From positions 310,001 to 374,000 of the forward strand of contig OW569361.1 of assembly GCA_937625935.1 (NCBI GenBank): a stretch of 64,000 nt of DNA, read 5' to 3'. The notes beneath the pieces were generated by a model that did no database searches, was not told where the DNA came from, and saw only the letters and a program-made list of their open reading frames with translations. A program made the position numbers and the translations under genes. The DNA is from Tetramitus jugosus. Taxonomy: Eukaryota > Heterolobosea > Eutetramitea > Acrasida > Vahlkampfiidae. This document shows, one piece after another, positions 31,172-41,141 of this stretch (the stretch's first letter is position 1; every line of letters starts with the position of its first letter).

Positions 31172-32308
31172 TCAACAAATGTTTGTTTTATTCATCATTC
31201 CCATGTAGGTGACATGGTCATCGTACAATGATGGCCATGCATCATCCTGTGCATAATTTGAGAAATCAGGTCGAATGGTCATCGACCAATCAATAAATAC
31301 CTTCCATTGATCCATTGTCATTACCTTGTGTTTACTTTGATGCAGGAGATAGCGACAGAATGAGTCAACGTGCACAGATCGCTCCCTCATGATGCAGTAC
31401 AGTGCATGTGCAGCAACAACAATATCTACGCACTTGGTCATGGTTGCTGCTCTCTGATTTTGTACAAGATGACTGCTGTTCTTAATCACGACCAACAACT
31501 GGAACGCAAATGTCATGAATTGTTTCACTTGATCCATGGACCACATGGTTGTTTCGTGCATCAATTGAATGCGTACCCAGTGACACAACTTTTCAATGGA
31601 ATCAACCTGATTCTGAAACATGAGAAACATCCAATCATTTCTCGTAATCTTCATAGTCATCATCACTTGTGAATGACGGTCATCTACTGCTGCAACAGCA
31701 TCGGATGATGTAAAGTGTTGCTTCTTCTTGTGTAATATGAGCTTGTACATGAACAGAAAATAATGAATATTGAACATGTTTTGTATTCCCATATGTTGCA
31801 TCATGAGCTCTAATCCTGATGATGCTGTGGATGTATAATTTGTTGGTGGTATTATTGTTGTTGTTGTTGTATTATGATTGGGCAGTTGAAAAAAGGGATG
31901 ATTGTATGACATGATCAGTTCTTGAGAATTGTTTGTATTCTGTGTATAGTATTCAAACAATTGAATACACTGATCCATTCTGAATGATGAAACCTGTGGT
32001 GGCAGTTTTGGTGATGAGCGATGATGGACTGGTTGATGTTGTTGTTGTTGTTGTTGAGTTGTTGATGTTGTTCGTTGCTTCTTTTGATTGTTGTCAATGT
32101 GGTGGTGATGGTGATCCAATGAGTCAATATGCACACATTCGTCATCATCCAGACTTGAATACTTTCGCTTGTTGTTGTTGTTGTTGTTGCTGAGATGGCC
32201 AACACTGAGTGGTTGCGTCATCTCCGCAGATTGGCACCGGCACATAACCATTGGATGATGATAGCAAATGTTGGCTGCAACGTTAATATACTTGTGATAA
32301 TGGAGCAT
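31172..32308 (-). CDS. DCN1-like cullin neddylation factor (PONY domain)
   Basis: 378 residues from the ATG at 32308; the frame stays open upstream, but only a GTG lies there. The C-terminal ~200 residues form the potentiating-neddylation domain. The closing block DQWKVFIDWSMTIRPDFSNY followed by AQDDAWPSLYDDHVTYMG matches the DCN1 pattern W-x-x-x-L-x-F...[21 protein letters not shown], and FCRYLLHQSK precedes it as in the family. DCN1 proteins act as a scaffold E3 that positions the Nedd8 E2 on cullins. The N-terminal half is Asn/Gln/His-rich and has no UBA domain that I can see. Convergent with TFIIB, 64 bp between stops. Confidence 0.82.
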   Translation of the reverse strand: MLHYHKYINVAANICYHHPMVMCRCQSAEMTQPLSVGHLSNNNNNNKRKYSSLDDDECVHIDSLDHHHHHIDNNQKKQRTTSTTQQQQQQHQPVHHRSSPKLPPQVSSFRMDQCIQLFEYYTQNTNNSQELIMSYNHPFFQLPNHNTTTTTIIPPTNYTSTASSGLELMMQHMGIQNMFNIHYFLFMYKLILHKKKQHFTSSDAVAAVDDRHSQVMMTMKITRNDWMFLMFQNQVDSIEKLCHWVRIQLMHETTMWSMDQVKQFMTFAFQLLVVIKNSSHLVQNQRAATMTKCVDIVVAAHALYCIMRERSVHVDSFCRYLLHQSKHKVMTMDQWKVFIDWSMTIRPDFSNYAQDDAWPSLYDDHVTYMGMMNKTNIC

Positions 32309-32508
32309 GTTGGTGATGTCTTTGAGCACAACAAACGAAGTCTTGTCTTGAGATTGTTTTTTGGCCTGGTGTGAATTTAGATTCGGCGTAAAATGACTCA
32401 CAGGTGGTCCAGAAAAGAGAAGAATTCGATTTTTTGCAGGAAAATGTGTTCTCCGCGCTTTACTGTAGAGGAGACGTGATTTGACCGATGATAAATATTG
32501 TAAACAAG

Positions 32509-33420
32509 TTAAATGAAGGGGATCACATTTGGCAAGTTGACGTCCTCAAAGAAATCCTTCACCTGCTTTCTCTTCAAAGTGTGACTAAAGTGAATGAGAA
32601 CAAAGTTGGTGTCTGGATGACTCCGGACGATTGGCTCCAAACCCTGCCAATGCATGTGACCTTTGCTGTTTGACTGCTCTCCTTCGAGGAACGTGCACTC
32701 CACAACGACGTAAGGCATCGTGCTCAACACTGGATTTTGTTCGAATACCTCTGGTGTCGTATCACCCAAAAATGCAAACAATGGAACTGAGATTTCCTCA
32801 GAGACATCAACACCACTCTTTCTCAACTCACCCACTTGTCTTCCGCTCATGGTTGCGTACTCTGCCTTCAACTTCTTTCTCTTCTCAAAGAATGCATAAC
32901 CAACACATGGAACAGTGTGGCAACACTTGATTACTTGACACGAGTAGATATCACTGAGTGCAATGATATCGTTTGGTGCCACTGGTTTCAGTGAATAAAA
33001 CTCTCTCTCACCCATGGGACTCTCCACTCCGTCATTCATGTTCTGAGCACTCTTGAGATACGAATAGAGCAAATGCTTCGTCTCCTGTGGAGCAAAAATA
33101 TCAAGAATTTTTCCTCTAGTGTACGTGTAGGGCACATGATAGGAATGATCCGAGTGACAATGCGTAATGAATAGCTTGGATGGCTTGTGCTTGAGTGTTT
33201 CACCTGCATCGAACATGTAACCAAGTTCTGGACAGTAGATGCATGTGGCATCACCTGCTCTCGAATAACCAGTCAGTGTTAACTTGTTGTTCAGTATTTT
33301 GATTGTGGTTGTCGGTTTCTCCTCCATGATTTTCTCTGACGATCGTTTGTTTTGTCTTTGTGTTTTCCAGCAATAAGGGCATTCTTCTTTTATGCGCGAA
33401 GTTTCATGCCCAGCGTCCAT
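32509..33420 (-). CDS. Metallo-beta-lactamase-fold hydrolase, tRNase Z-like
   Basis: 303 residues from ATG 33420; an in-frame ATG at 33327 would remove 31 residues, including a CPYCW motif, and is also credible. The metal-binding signature THCHSDHSYHVP is present (HxHxDH), with a further His in IKCCHTVPCVGYAFFEKRKK, an Asp in FLGDTTPEVF and a late His in VLIHFSHTLKRKQ. Order and spacing resemble short-form tRNase Z (ELAC1-like) or a related uncharacterised plant/protist clade, which cut the 3' trailer of pre-tRNA. The flexible-arm motif of classical tRNase Z is not evident, so the substrate remains open. Confidence 0.72.
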   Translation of the reverse strand: MDAGHETSRIKEECPYCWKTQRQNKRSSEKIMEEKPTTTIKILNNKLTLTGYSRAGDATCIYCPELGYMFDAGETLKHKPSKLFITHCHSDHSYHVPYTYTRGKILDIFAPQETKHLLYSYLKSAQNMNDGVESPMGEREFYSLKPVAPNDIIALSDIYSCQVIKCCHTVPCVGYAFFEKRKKLKAEYATMSGRQVGELRKSGVDVSEEISVPLFAFLGDTTPEVFEQNPVLSTMPYVVVECTFLEGEQSNSKGHMHWQGLEPIVRSHPDTNFVLIHFSHTLKRKQVKDFFEDVNLPNVIPFI

Positions 33421-33561
33421 GTGAGAATTGAACTCGGAAGTTTCTCGTCGAACTTCAACGTCGACATCCAAATAACTCCGTTATGACGGAAGAGGAAGCT
33501 TCTTAATTGACAGAGTTACGCCATGAAAAAACTCTGATAAATTGCAGCTAAAAAACTTGTC

Positions 33562-34667
33562 ATGAGGTTGTTATGGGTTGCCGTATTATCGCTAAGTGTG
33601 ATACTTCAAGTTGTACAGTCTGGTTTATTGACCTCTCTCAATTTCATTCCCTCTCCGTGTAGTGGAGATCTTGAGGGTAGTCCTTTCAGTTGTGTCACGA
33701 TGCATGGTATTGCTACTTTCACAAACAACGATAATGAAAGGTTGCAAACAAACATCATCTCATACGTGGACACATCCGGTAAAACTGTGACGTTTGAAAC
33801 ACCAATAGGTCTGGATATATCAATTACAAATGTAACATCCACCTTAATATTCCTGAACTCCAAGATAATGTACAATGGATACGAGGAGTATGAACCGGGA
33901 GAAACATGCTCAATCGCACGTAACTACGGCCTGTGTAGAGATCCTAACACTAAGCCTTCAGGTGAAAATAAAATACTATGTTGTTTGGATCGGTCTCCTC
34001 GAGGAATGGGAGGCCACTGTTACCGTAATGATTACACTCAAAAATATTATCTGTATAATGGAGTGTGGACTTCAGAGTCTAGTCACGGGCGTGTTGCTAT
34101 CACACAGAGAGGAAAAGTATCAGAGTTCATATTAGATCCACCTACCTATGTACAATCTATCGCAAACGAGGGAGTGGCATCCATTCATAGTGAATATTCT
34201 GAGTCAGGGGATGCCTTTTATGCACTAGCCAACCGAATTATGCGAGACGCAAGAGATCCTAGTGTTCCCATCACCAACCGAGACAAGTTTTTCGTTGTAT
34301 CCAGCGAAACAGAGTCCTATCTGAATGCTGCAAAATATTGGGCACAGCACTCAACATGTCAAGATCCTCCAGGCAAATTCGCAGTGCATGACATCAAGGA
34401 ACACATTCGGTATGTGGTTTAATATTAATAATTACATGTGAACAATTCACTCACTAACTCTCTCATAACCAAAGTGATCAATACTATGTAGCGAGAAATG
34501 ACACAATTGTGAAAGTGTTCAAAAAATATGGTGCCCAGTATCCAGATTCACTCGAAGTGATACCATCGAGCCAAGACAGTCAACAACCGTTTGGCTTACG
34601 ATTTAAATTTCCATCAGATCTCTCTCTTGTCACTTTCCAAATGTTCAACATAGTCGTAAAGAAATAA
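33562..34667 (+). CDS. Secreted cysteine-containing protein of unknown function
   Basis: Two exons: 33562-34409 and 34475-34667, with a 65-nt GTATGT...AAG intron. The product has 346 residues. A clear signal peptide (MRLLWVAVLSLSVILQVVQS) is followed by a mature chain with no hydrophobic anchor, so it is probably secreted or vacuolar. Cysteines cluster in the middle (ETCSIARNYGLCRD, KILCCLDRS, GGHCYRND). The splice joins HIRDQYYVARND in frame. I do not recognise a family. It is nearly free of the homopolymer tracts common in the neighbours, which suggests a compact folded protein. Its stop is 6 bp from that of the convergent hydroxylase gene. Confidence 0.75.
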
Positions 34668-34673
34668 ATGCGT

Positions 34674-35513
34674 TCAATCATCCGGAGGAGGTAACAATAA
34701 TTGTGTGGCCTTGATTTCTGTTTCCGTCAGCTCTGGATGCCAAAAATCAACCAACAATACAATTCTATCCATTACAGCAGCACTGTTTGTGTCATCACTC
34801 TTAAATATAACCTCATGATTAAACGTGTCATCAAATATCATAGCTTCACCTTCAACATATGTTCGCCACTCATCAGCAACTCGAATCTTCACCTCCTGAT
34901 GGGAATCAACTTGCAAGGGAAGTTGTAATCGAAGCTTAAGATTGCACACACCACAGTGAGGAGTAATGTGAGTTCCTGGCTTGATTCTACTGAAATAAAC
35001 GTAGCCAATTCCACTGCCCGTACACAGTGCATGATTTGGGAATGCTTCTTGCAAAATTCTCCAAGTCTCAGGACACAGTGCAATCCTTTCATGGTCAACA
35101 GCACCTTGGTTCACCAAGTAGAACGCATTCCATGTACCCTCCTTGTTTGTCGAGCTAAATATTCGATCCAGTTTGGGTCCTGATAGTAATTCATCATCAT
35201 TCTCTTTCAACGTGTCAGAATCGCCATAAAAAATATGTTGACACTCATGTTTCATGAGTGCAAGATTGTTTGGATCCTGCAAAGTGTTGAGCGCATGAGC
35301 GTACATAGGGTGCTGCTGCTCATCAAAGAAGGGAACAGAAGCAATCTCAGGATAGATGAAAAGACTTGGTCTCTGACAGGGATGTTTCTGTTGTTGGTCA
35401 ATCAGAAGTGCTCGATTGCACTCCGACATGGCAGTCACTGTTCGAAACAAACGAGGAGGTCCACTCAGGAGCAACTCATTCAACAATTCTTGATCACTCT
35501 CAGATAAGTCCAT
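34674..35513 (-). CDS. Aspartyl/asparaginyl beta-hydroxylase family protein
   Basis: 279 residues. The C-terminal half is an ASPH-type 2-oxoglutarate/Fe(II) oxygenase domain: YVYFSRIKPGTHITPHCGVC provides the first iron-binding His with its family PHxG context, LRLQLPLQV follows, then WRTYVEGEAMIFDDTFNHEV provides the second His, and RIVLLVDFWHPEL closes the domain. There is no transmembrane segment or TPR region such as animal ASPH has, so this is a short soluble form. The N-terminal part (residues 1-130) is unassigned. The substrate cannot be inferred. Confidence 0.85.
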   Translation of the reverse strand: MDLSESDQELLNELLLSGPPRLFRTVTAMSECNRALLIDQQQKHPCQRPSLFIYPEIASVPFFDEQQHPMYAHALNTLQDPNNLALMKHECQHIFYGDSDTLKENDDELLSGPKLDRIFSSTNKEGTWNAFYLVNQGAVDHERIALCPETWRILQEAFPNHALCTGSGIGYVYFSRIKPGTHITPHCGVCNLKLRLQLPLQVDSHQEVKIRVADEWRTYVEGEAMIFDDTFNHEVIFKSDDTNSAAVMDRIVLLVDFWHPELTETEIKATQLLLPPPDD

Positions 35514-35662
35514 TCTGCAGAGGCAAGTGTTTGGCGTATTGTCGGAACGAGTGGAAAATTAGTCGGACCATTTTTTGTTGAAGAAGTTCATTGAACCTCC
35601 TGGTTGACTAGTATCAACCGCATTATTTCGATGTGTTAGAAAAATCACAAAAACAACAAAAC

Positions 35663-35678
35663 AAAGTCATAACCTCAC
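35663..35678 (+). promoter_or_regulatory. Motif AAAGTCATAAnnTCAC shared by RPS14 and RPL5 leaders
   Basis: AAAGTCATAACCTCAC lies 13-28 nt before the RPS14 ATG. The RPL5 leader has AAAGTCATAAAATCAC on its own strand. A shorter AGTCATAA occurs upstream of the ArfGAP gene (36382-36389). It could be an initiator/transcription-start element or a translational leader element; no function is known. Confidence 0.4.
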
Positions 35679-35690
35679 ATTTATATCAAC

Positions 35691-36146
35691 ATGTCATCCA
35701 AGAAGGGTAAGGTCAAAAAAGAGCAGGAAAAGCTGTACTACGGTCCACAAACCAAGCAAGACGAACTTGTCTTCGGTGTTGCTCACGTGTACGCTTCATT
35801 CAACAACACTTTCATCCACGTGACTGATATGTCCGGCATGGAAACCATCATTAGAGTTAACGGTGGTATGAAGGTTAAGGCTGACAGAGATGAGTCTTCC
35901 CCATACGCTGCTATGATGGCTGCTCAAGACGTCGTCGCCAGATGCAAGGAACTCGGAGTTAACGCACTACACATCAAGCTCAGAGCTACTGGTGGTGTTA
36001 TGAGCAAGACCCCAGGTCCAGGTGCTCAATCCGCTTTGAGAGCTTTGGCTCGTGCTGGTATGAAGATCGGAAGAATTGAAGACTCAACTCCTGTTCCTCA
36101 CGATTGCACTAGAAGAAAGGGTGGTAGAAGAGGTCGCCGTCTCTAA
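35691..36146 (+). CDS. RPS14: 40S ribosomal protein S14 (uS11)
   Basis: 151 residues, the usual eukaryotic length. The blocks [40 protein letters not shown] and the basic tail [14 protein letters not shown] are diagnostic of uS11, which lines the platform of the small subunit. Codon use is more even and C-ending than in the low-complexity neighbours, as expected of a highly expressed gene. An AATAAA follows the stop by about 10 nt. The leader contains AAAGTCATAA at 35663-35672, shared with the RPL5 leader. Confidence 0.97.
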   Translation: MSSKKGKVKKEQEKLYYGPQTKQDELVFGVAHVYASFNNTFIHVTDMSGMETIIRVNGGMKVKADRDESSPYAAMMAAQDVVARCKELGVNALHIKLRATGGVMSKTPGPGAQSALRALARAGMKIGRIEDSTPVPHDCTRRKGGRRGRRL

Positions 36147-36411
36147 ATTTTCAATAAACCTCACTATTCTTAACTAGTAATTTTTTGAGTCCTTTCACTT
36201 ACGAGATCTATTCCTTTGGCAATACAATTTTTGTGCATTGTTGTTCCTTTCAGTTGTCAAATTACTCCTATCAACACAAAATAGATACTTTTTAATTTTC
36301 CGAACGTTTATCGAATATCACAAACAAAATAACAACAACAGAATCAAAAGAGCGAGTTTTTCAATCAACATCACAAAAACTAGTCATAAAACGATTAATT
36401 AATATATATTC

Positions 36412-37981
36412 ATGTCCAACCAAAAATCTACATCAAGAGAACAAGAAGCTAGACACAAGAAGGCATTGCAAACCCTTTTGAAGCTTCCTGAGAACAGAGA
36501 GTGTGCTGATTGCACAGCAAAAGGTGTTAATTTGTGGGCTTCTGTCAATTTGGGTGTTTTCGACTGTATTAAATGTGCTGGTATTCATAGAAATTTGGGC
36601 GTTCATATTTCAAAGGTCCGTTCAGTGACTTTGGACAAGTGGACTGATGACCAAGTGGAGGTATGTGTGGTGATTGCCTTTTTTTTCATGATTTTCCCGA
36701 AGGTATCATTGTGACTCACCAACAATATGGCTATTTTTTTTTCAATGTATGATTGAATAGACGATGCAAAGAATTGGTAATGCAAGAGCAAAGGACCTCT
36801 ATGAAGCAAAGAATGCACCACCAAAGCCTCGTGAAGACGAAGATGCCACAGTCATTGAAAAGTACATTAGAAACAAGTATGAGAAGAAGATGTGGTTCGC
36901 TGCTGATGCCGATCATGTTCTCAAGTCAGGCGTCTCTCATCAGCGAACAGTCAGCTCTGACTCGAGCAGAGAGCGCACAGACAGAGACGATACCGAGTAT
37001 CAATCAAGCTCTTCGGCCAGAAAACCAACTGCAACAACATCATCCAGCAGCAACAATGGTTTTTCTGTGAGATCAAACAATAACAGCAGCAGCAATAGAC
37101 CATCCTCTGCCAATGCATCTGCAACCACGAGAGCTGCACCTTCTTCATCCAGTCAAGCTCCACTCTTTTCATTTGATGACGAATCATTCACTTCTACTAC
37201 TACTACTGCTGCTGCAAACAACAATGGTAACTACAGTCGTAATGCCACTTTTAACATCAACAATGCTCAGACTGTAGCAAACAATAACAACAATAACAGC
37301 AACAACAATAGAGCCAATGTGTCGCCAGCAGCAGCAACAGCAACTGCCACACCAGCAAATGCTTCTTATCGCTCAGGTGCTCACGATATTTTGGCCATGT
37401 TTGACACACCAATACAACCAACTGCTACTGCCACCACCACTCCACCCAAGAACAATACCAACTTTAATTATAACAACAACCCAAGTATGATGAACAATAA
37501 CAACAATATGAATTACACTGGTGGTTATAATAACAATGGATCAATGGGAATGAACTATAACAACAACAATAATTATCCACCACATCGACCACCAATGATG
37601 ATGAACAATCAGCCACAACCACCACACATGAATTATCCACCTGTTAATAACAACAATAACAACAACATGATGATGGGTGGTGGTGGCAGCGGTGCTTCCA
37701 TGAACAGACCAGCCATGAATCAACCACCAATGGTCAGATCACCAATGGGTATGAATAATCAACCAATGATGAATGGCAACAACAACAATGGATACACTTC
37801 ATATCCACCAATGATGGGCAATCCTAACATCAACAACAACCCAAACAATTCATTCATGGGATACCCACCTGCTAACAACAACTACAACTACAATGCCAAC
37901 TACAATAATAACAACAATAATAAGATGGGTGGTCAACCAAACAACAACAACAACAACATGAATCAAAGAAACTTTTTCTAA
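36412..37981 (+). CDS. ArfGAP protein, SMAP/AGD5-like
   Basis: Two exons: 36412-36660 and 36761-37981, with a 100-nt intron (GTATGT...TAG, phase 0). The product has 489 residues. The N-terminal ArfGAP domain is at the very start, as in SMAP proteins: CADCTAKGVNLWASVNLGVF, CIKCAGIHRNLGVHISKVRS, then VTLDKWTDDQVE spliced to TMQRIGNARAKDLYEA. The zinc Cys quartet and the catalytic Arg are present. From residue ~160 onward the protein is Asn/Ser/Met/Pro-rich, with FDDESF and DILAMFD as possible clathrin-box-like or adaptor-binding peptides in the disordered tail. It activates GTP hydrolysis on Arf in endosomal or clathrin-linked traffic. Confidence 0.87.
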
Positions 37982-38275
37982 AGTTGCTTTGAATGGTACA
38001 GAGTTTGTTGTTGTGAGCAAATAACCGATTTAGCAACATTAACAACAATAACCAGTCATCGTTCGAATAATGTTTGATTTAACGTTAACCTCCTATTATT
38101 ATTATTATTATATTATTTTACCATAGCATGATATGGCAAATGAACCCATGCCTGTCATGAAGGACAGCAGCTCATTTTTGACAGAGTTTGAATTCAAACC
38201 CAAATAAAAAACATTTCACAATTGAACAAAAAACAAATTGCGCACAAAAAGACAACAACAACGACAAGACAGGAC
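37982..38275. other. Intergenic region with an ATT repeat
   Basis: About 290 bp between two same-strand genes. It contains an (ATT)n tract near 38094-38115 and the short palindrome TTAACGTTAA near 38080. It ends in an A/C-rich leader before the ataxin-10 ATG. No gene seen. Confidence 0.5.
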
Positions 38276-39982
38276 ATGTCCTCCAACAATCCATCACTTT
38301 TCGAACAACAAGCCTTGACAACAACTCAACAAGTCAATGAATTGCCAGATGATTTTCTGATCCAGAATGCAAATGAACTATTGACTCGACTCTCCACCAT
38401 GTTCTCCTCTCACCTGAATCCAGACAAGAGCACTGTATTGTCCATTCAGCAAATCTGTCGGTCATTGAGATTGATTGCAACGAGAGACTCATTCCGTGCA
38501 CAATTCAACCAACTCGGTATCATTGATCAATTGGTTCAATCATTGATCACGAGCATTGATCAATTGGAGAGAATAAAGGACACGAGTGGTGATGGTGATG
38601 ATGATGATGATGTTGTTGAGAGAGAAGAAGAACATTTAGAGTCAATCATTTATCATTTGTGGAGTGTCATGATGAACAGTGTGACGCAACAGGAGAGTAC
38701 AGTGTTGTCTCTCATATCAAGCAACAACAACAACAACACTAATAATAATAAGAATAGCAATGACTCTGGAGAACGATTGTGGAATGATGCAACAACAAGA
38801 ACTATTGATTTGTTGTTTGACTATCGAAGAACAATTAAGGTCGTGTGCATGACACTGTTCAATGCCATGTCATGCTGCTCACAAATGAAACAAGTCGTGT
38901 TCAACAATCAGAAACTGTTGTTGCTCTTGTTGGAGGCATACATGGAAGAACAGAGTACGGATGATGCATCAGAGTGGATATTGTTGATATGGAGTCATTT
39001 GTTGACTCATGTAAGTGATTTGGATGACTATACAGATACGGTTGTGTCATTGGTGGCACAATTGCTTAGGAAGAAGAAGACGAGATCAACTTTGCATCTC
39101 GCTGAGATGTTACACATTTACACAAAGGACAGAACGATACAGAGAGAGGATTTAGACAGGCAAATTTCAGACGAAGATTCCGTTACCTTAAAAGTCATCA
39201 GTAATATGGCTATTCTGATTGCAAAGTGCATTTTCTATCGTGTAATGGAGTCTGTACATCAATTGTCTTGTCCATTTCAACTCGATACACAAAGGGTACA
39301 CTACTTGAAGTTTGCAGAGTTTGAAACGTTGTTTTTATGTCTTGAAATATTGGCAAATACAACCTCGATGGATCACGATCTTATCCAGACACATTTGATG
39401 TCTCATCAGATCATACATTTTGTGTTGGATGTATTTAGTAAGGCACCCCCACCAGATCCAAAAGCACCAGGTCACACCACAGCTTCAACACAAGAGGCGT
39501 CAATGGATGTTCAAGCGTATTTGGAGGACACTGGAGAGAGTGTTTCTATCAATCGAGACATTTTAAATCAGACTGGAATACCAGTTCTGTATGAAACAGA
39601 GGATGAACACGGCACACTTATCGACCAGTCCATGTTTCTAGGCTATCGGTGTCATTTGTTGCGATTGGTGGGTAATATGTGCTTTGATCGTCGAGAGAAT
39701 CAAGATTTAGTTCGAACATTAGAGGGAATACCTCTTGTGTTGAATCATTGCTACTCGGACGATCAGAATCCATATTTGCGTGAATGGGGCGTGTTCTGCA
39801 TTCGAAACTTGACTGAGAACAATTTGGAAAACCAAGAGTTAATTAGCAAGTATCAGACATTGCAAGTTGATCCAAGAACTCAAGATATGCTGAATGAGAT
39901 GGGTGTGCAGGCAGAGTTGGACCCTAACGATGACGGACTCTCAGCCAAGCTAACTATCAAGAGAAAGAGTGGTGACGAATAA
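38276..39982 (+). CDS. ATXN10: Ataxin-10 family armadillo-repeat protein
   Basis: 568 residues from the ATG at 38276; the frame extends upstream only through non-ATG codons. The protein is an all-helical repeat protein. The C-terminal ~120 residues are the conserved ataxin-10 domain: YRCHLLRLVGNMCFDRRENQ, IPLVLNHCYSDDQNPYLREW and GVFCIRNLTENNLENQELIS. In animals ataxin-10 acts in cytokinesis and at the ciliary base; in protists the role is little known. Asp- and Asn-rich loops interrupt the solenoid around residues 105-185. Its stop is 28 bp from that of the convergent next gene. Confidence 0.9.
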   Translation: MSSNNPSLFEQQALTTTQQVNELPDDFLIQNANELLTRLSTMFSSHLNPDKSTVLSIQQICRSLRLIATRDSFRAQFNQLGIIDQLVQSLITSIDQLERIKDTSGDGDDDDDVVEREEEHLESIIYHLWSVMMNSVTQQESTVLSLISSNNNNNTNNNKNSNDSGERLWNDATTRTIDLLFDYRRTIKVVCMTLFNAMSCCSQMKQVVFNNQKLLLLLLEAYMEEQSTDDASEWILLIWSHLLTHVSDLDDYTDTVVSLVAQLLRKKKTRSTLHLAEMLHIYTKDRTIQREDLDRQISDEDSVTLKVISNMAILIAKCIFYRVMESVHQLSCPFQLDTQRVHYLKFAEFETLFLCLEILANTTSMDHDLIQTHLMSHQIIHFVLDVFSKAPPPDPKAPGHTTASTQEASMDVQAYLEDTGESVSINRDILNQTGIPVLYETEDEHGTLIDQSMFLGYRCHLLRLVGNMCFDRRENQDLVRTLEGIPLVLNHCYSDDQNPYLREWGVFCIRNLTENNLENQELISKYQTLQVDPRTQDMLNEMGVQAELDPNDDGLSAKLTIKRKSGDE

Positions 39983-40010
39983 TGAACCGATGATCATAAG
40001 TTAAAATAGT

Positions 40011-41078
40011 TTATTCTTCTTCCTCTTCGTCATTCTCTGCTTGGTTGGCAATATCTGCAAACGGATCTTCAAAATCTCCAAACTCTTCCTTGTCTTCTCC
40101 TTCTTCGATATGAGCATCAGAAGATGGCTCCACAGGTTCCTCGATCTCACTCGTATTATGGGATGCCTCTGCCTTCTCAAATGACTGATAATCAAAATAT
40201 TCAACGTCGTCTGACTTTGACTCGCTTGAACTCTTGTTATTATTATTGACATGGAATGAGTCATTCTTTAAATCATTCCATTCATTGATTTCATTTTCGG
40301 TCAATATCGTATGAGCATTAGTCTTGTTACTATTATTATTATTATTGTTGTTCTGATGGAGAGATGACGAGCGAGTTGGCACGTGATCACTACTATAGTT
40401 GGTCGAAATGTACTCATTTTCCTCATCTGATGAATCGTCATCATGTTCATCACTGCCATTACTCTTCCTATTCTGTTGATTGACATCTTGTTCGAACAAC
40501 ATGGAATACGCTTCATATTCAGATGAAAGTTGCTTCTTCTTCTCCTTTTCCATCATATCGAGGTACAATCTCCTCTCTTCTTCTTCCTCCCTCTCATATC
40601 TCTGTCTTTCCATCCTCCTCTGTTCATCCAACATCTGTTGTTGCTGCTCCTGTTGCAATTTTTCATCTGGTGATAGGGATGATGTTGATGTCGATATGGA
40701 TGATGCCGTATCATTTGACACCTTTGCAATTGCATCTTGATTGACTACAATGGACTCACTTTGACCACCAGTGGTAGGATTGTGAACGAGCACTGTGACC
40801 GATGTGGTTGCTAATGCTGCATTTTGCTCTTCTTCTGCTCCTCCTGTCAATGTTGCCTTTTCTGTTTCTTCAATGTTGTGTGTAACGGGTGACAATGGAC
40901 TTGTGCTGTTTTGAATCGTGGCAGTAGAAGACGGTATACAGGATGATACTATACAATTGTTGAACAGGAGAGAATTGGAGAAGAAATAGGACAGAAGACC
41001 ACCTTTTGAGTTGGCGGCAGCAGTATCCTGTTTATTGGACGATACTGCTGATGGAGAAGTGATGACAGTCTTGTTCAT
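40011..41078 (-). CDS. Coiled-coil protein with adaptor-binding FGDF/DPF motifs
   Basis: 355 residues from ATG 41078; an open extension upstream has no ATG. No family recognised. The middle is a charged coiled coil (EKLQQEQQQQMLDEQRRMER onward), then a Ser/Asn-rich segment. The acidic C-terminus holds FGDFEDPFADI, which combines an FxDxF-like and a DPF motif. Such peptides bind AP-2 appendage domains in clathrin adaptors and accessory proteins, so an endocytic accessory role is possible but inferred from two short motifs. Other acidic aromatic motifs (WNDLKNDSF, YFDYQSFEKAE) precede it. Divergent from aprataxin, 63 bp between starts. Confidence 0.6.
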   Translation of the reverse strand: MNKTVITSPSAVSSNKQDTAAANSKGGLLSYFFSNSLLFNNCIVSSCIPSSTATIQNSTSPLSPVTHNIEETEKATLTGGAEEEQNAALATTSVTVLVHNPTTGGQSESIVVNQDAIAKVSNDTASSISTSTSSLSPDEKLQQEQQQQMLDEQRRMERQRYEREEEEERRLYLDMMEKEKKKQLSSEYEAYSMLFEQDVNQQNRKSNGSDEHDDDSSDEENEYISTNYSSDHVPTRSSSLHQNNNNNNNSNKTNAHTILTENEINEWNDLKNDSFHVNNNNKSSSESKSDDVEYFDYQSFEKAEASHNTSEIEEPVEPSSDAHIEEGEDKEEFGDFEDPFADIANQAENDEEEEE

Positions 41079-41141
41079 AATGTTGCTTGTGTGTGTGTTT
41101 TGTTTGCTGCAGACAAAGGGGTTCTGAATCCAATCCGTCCG

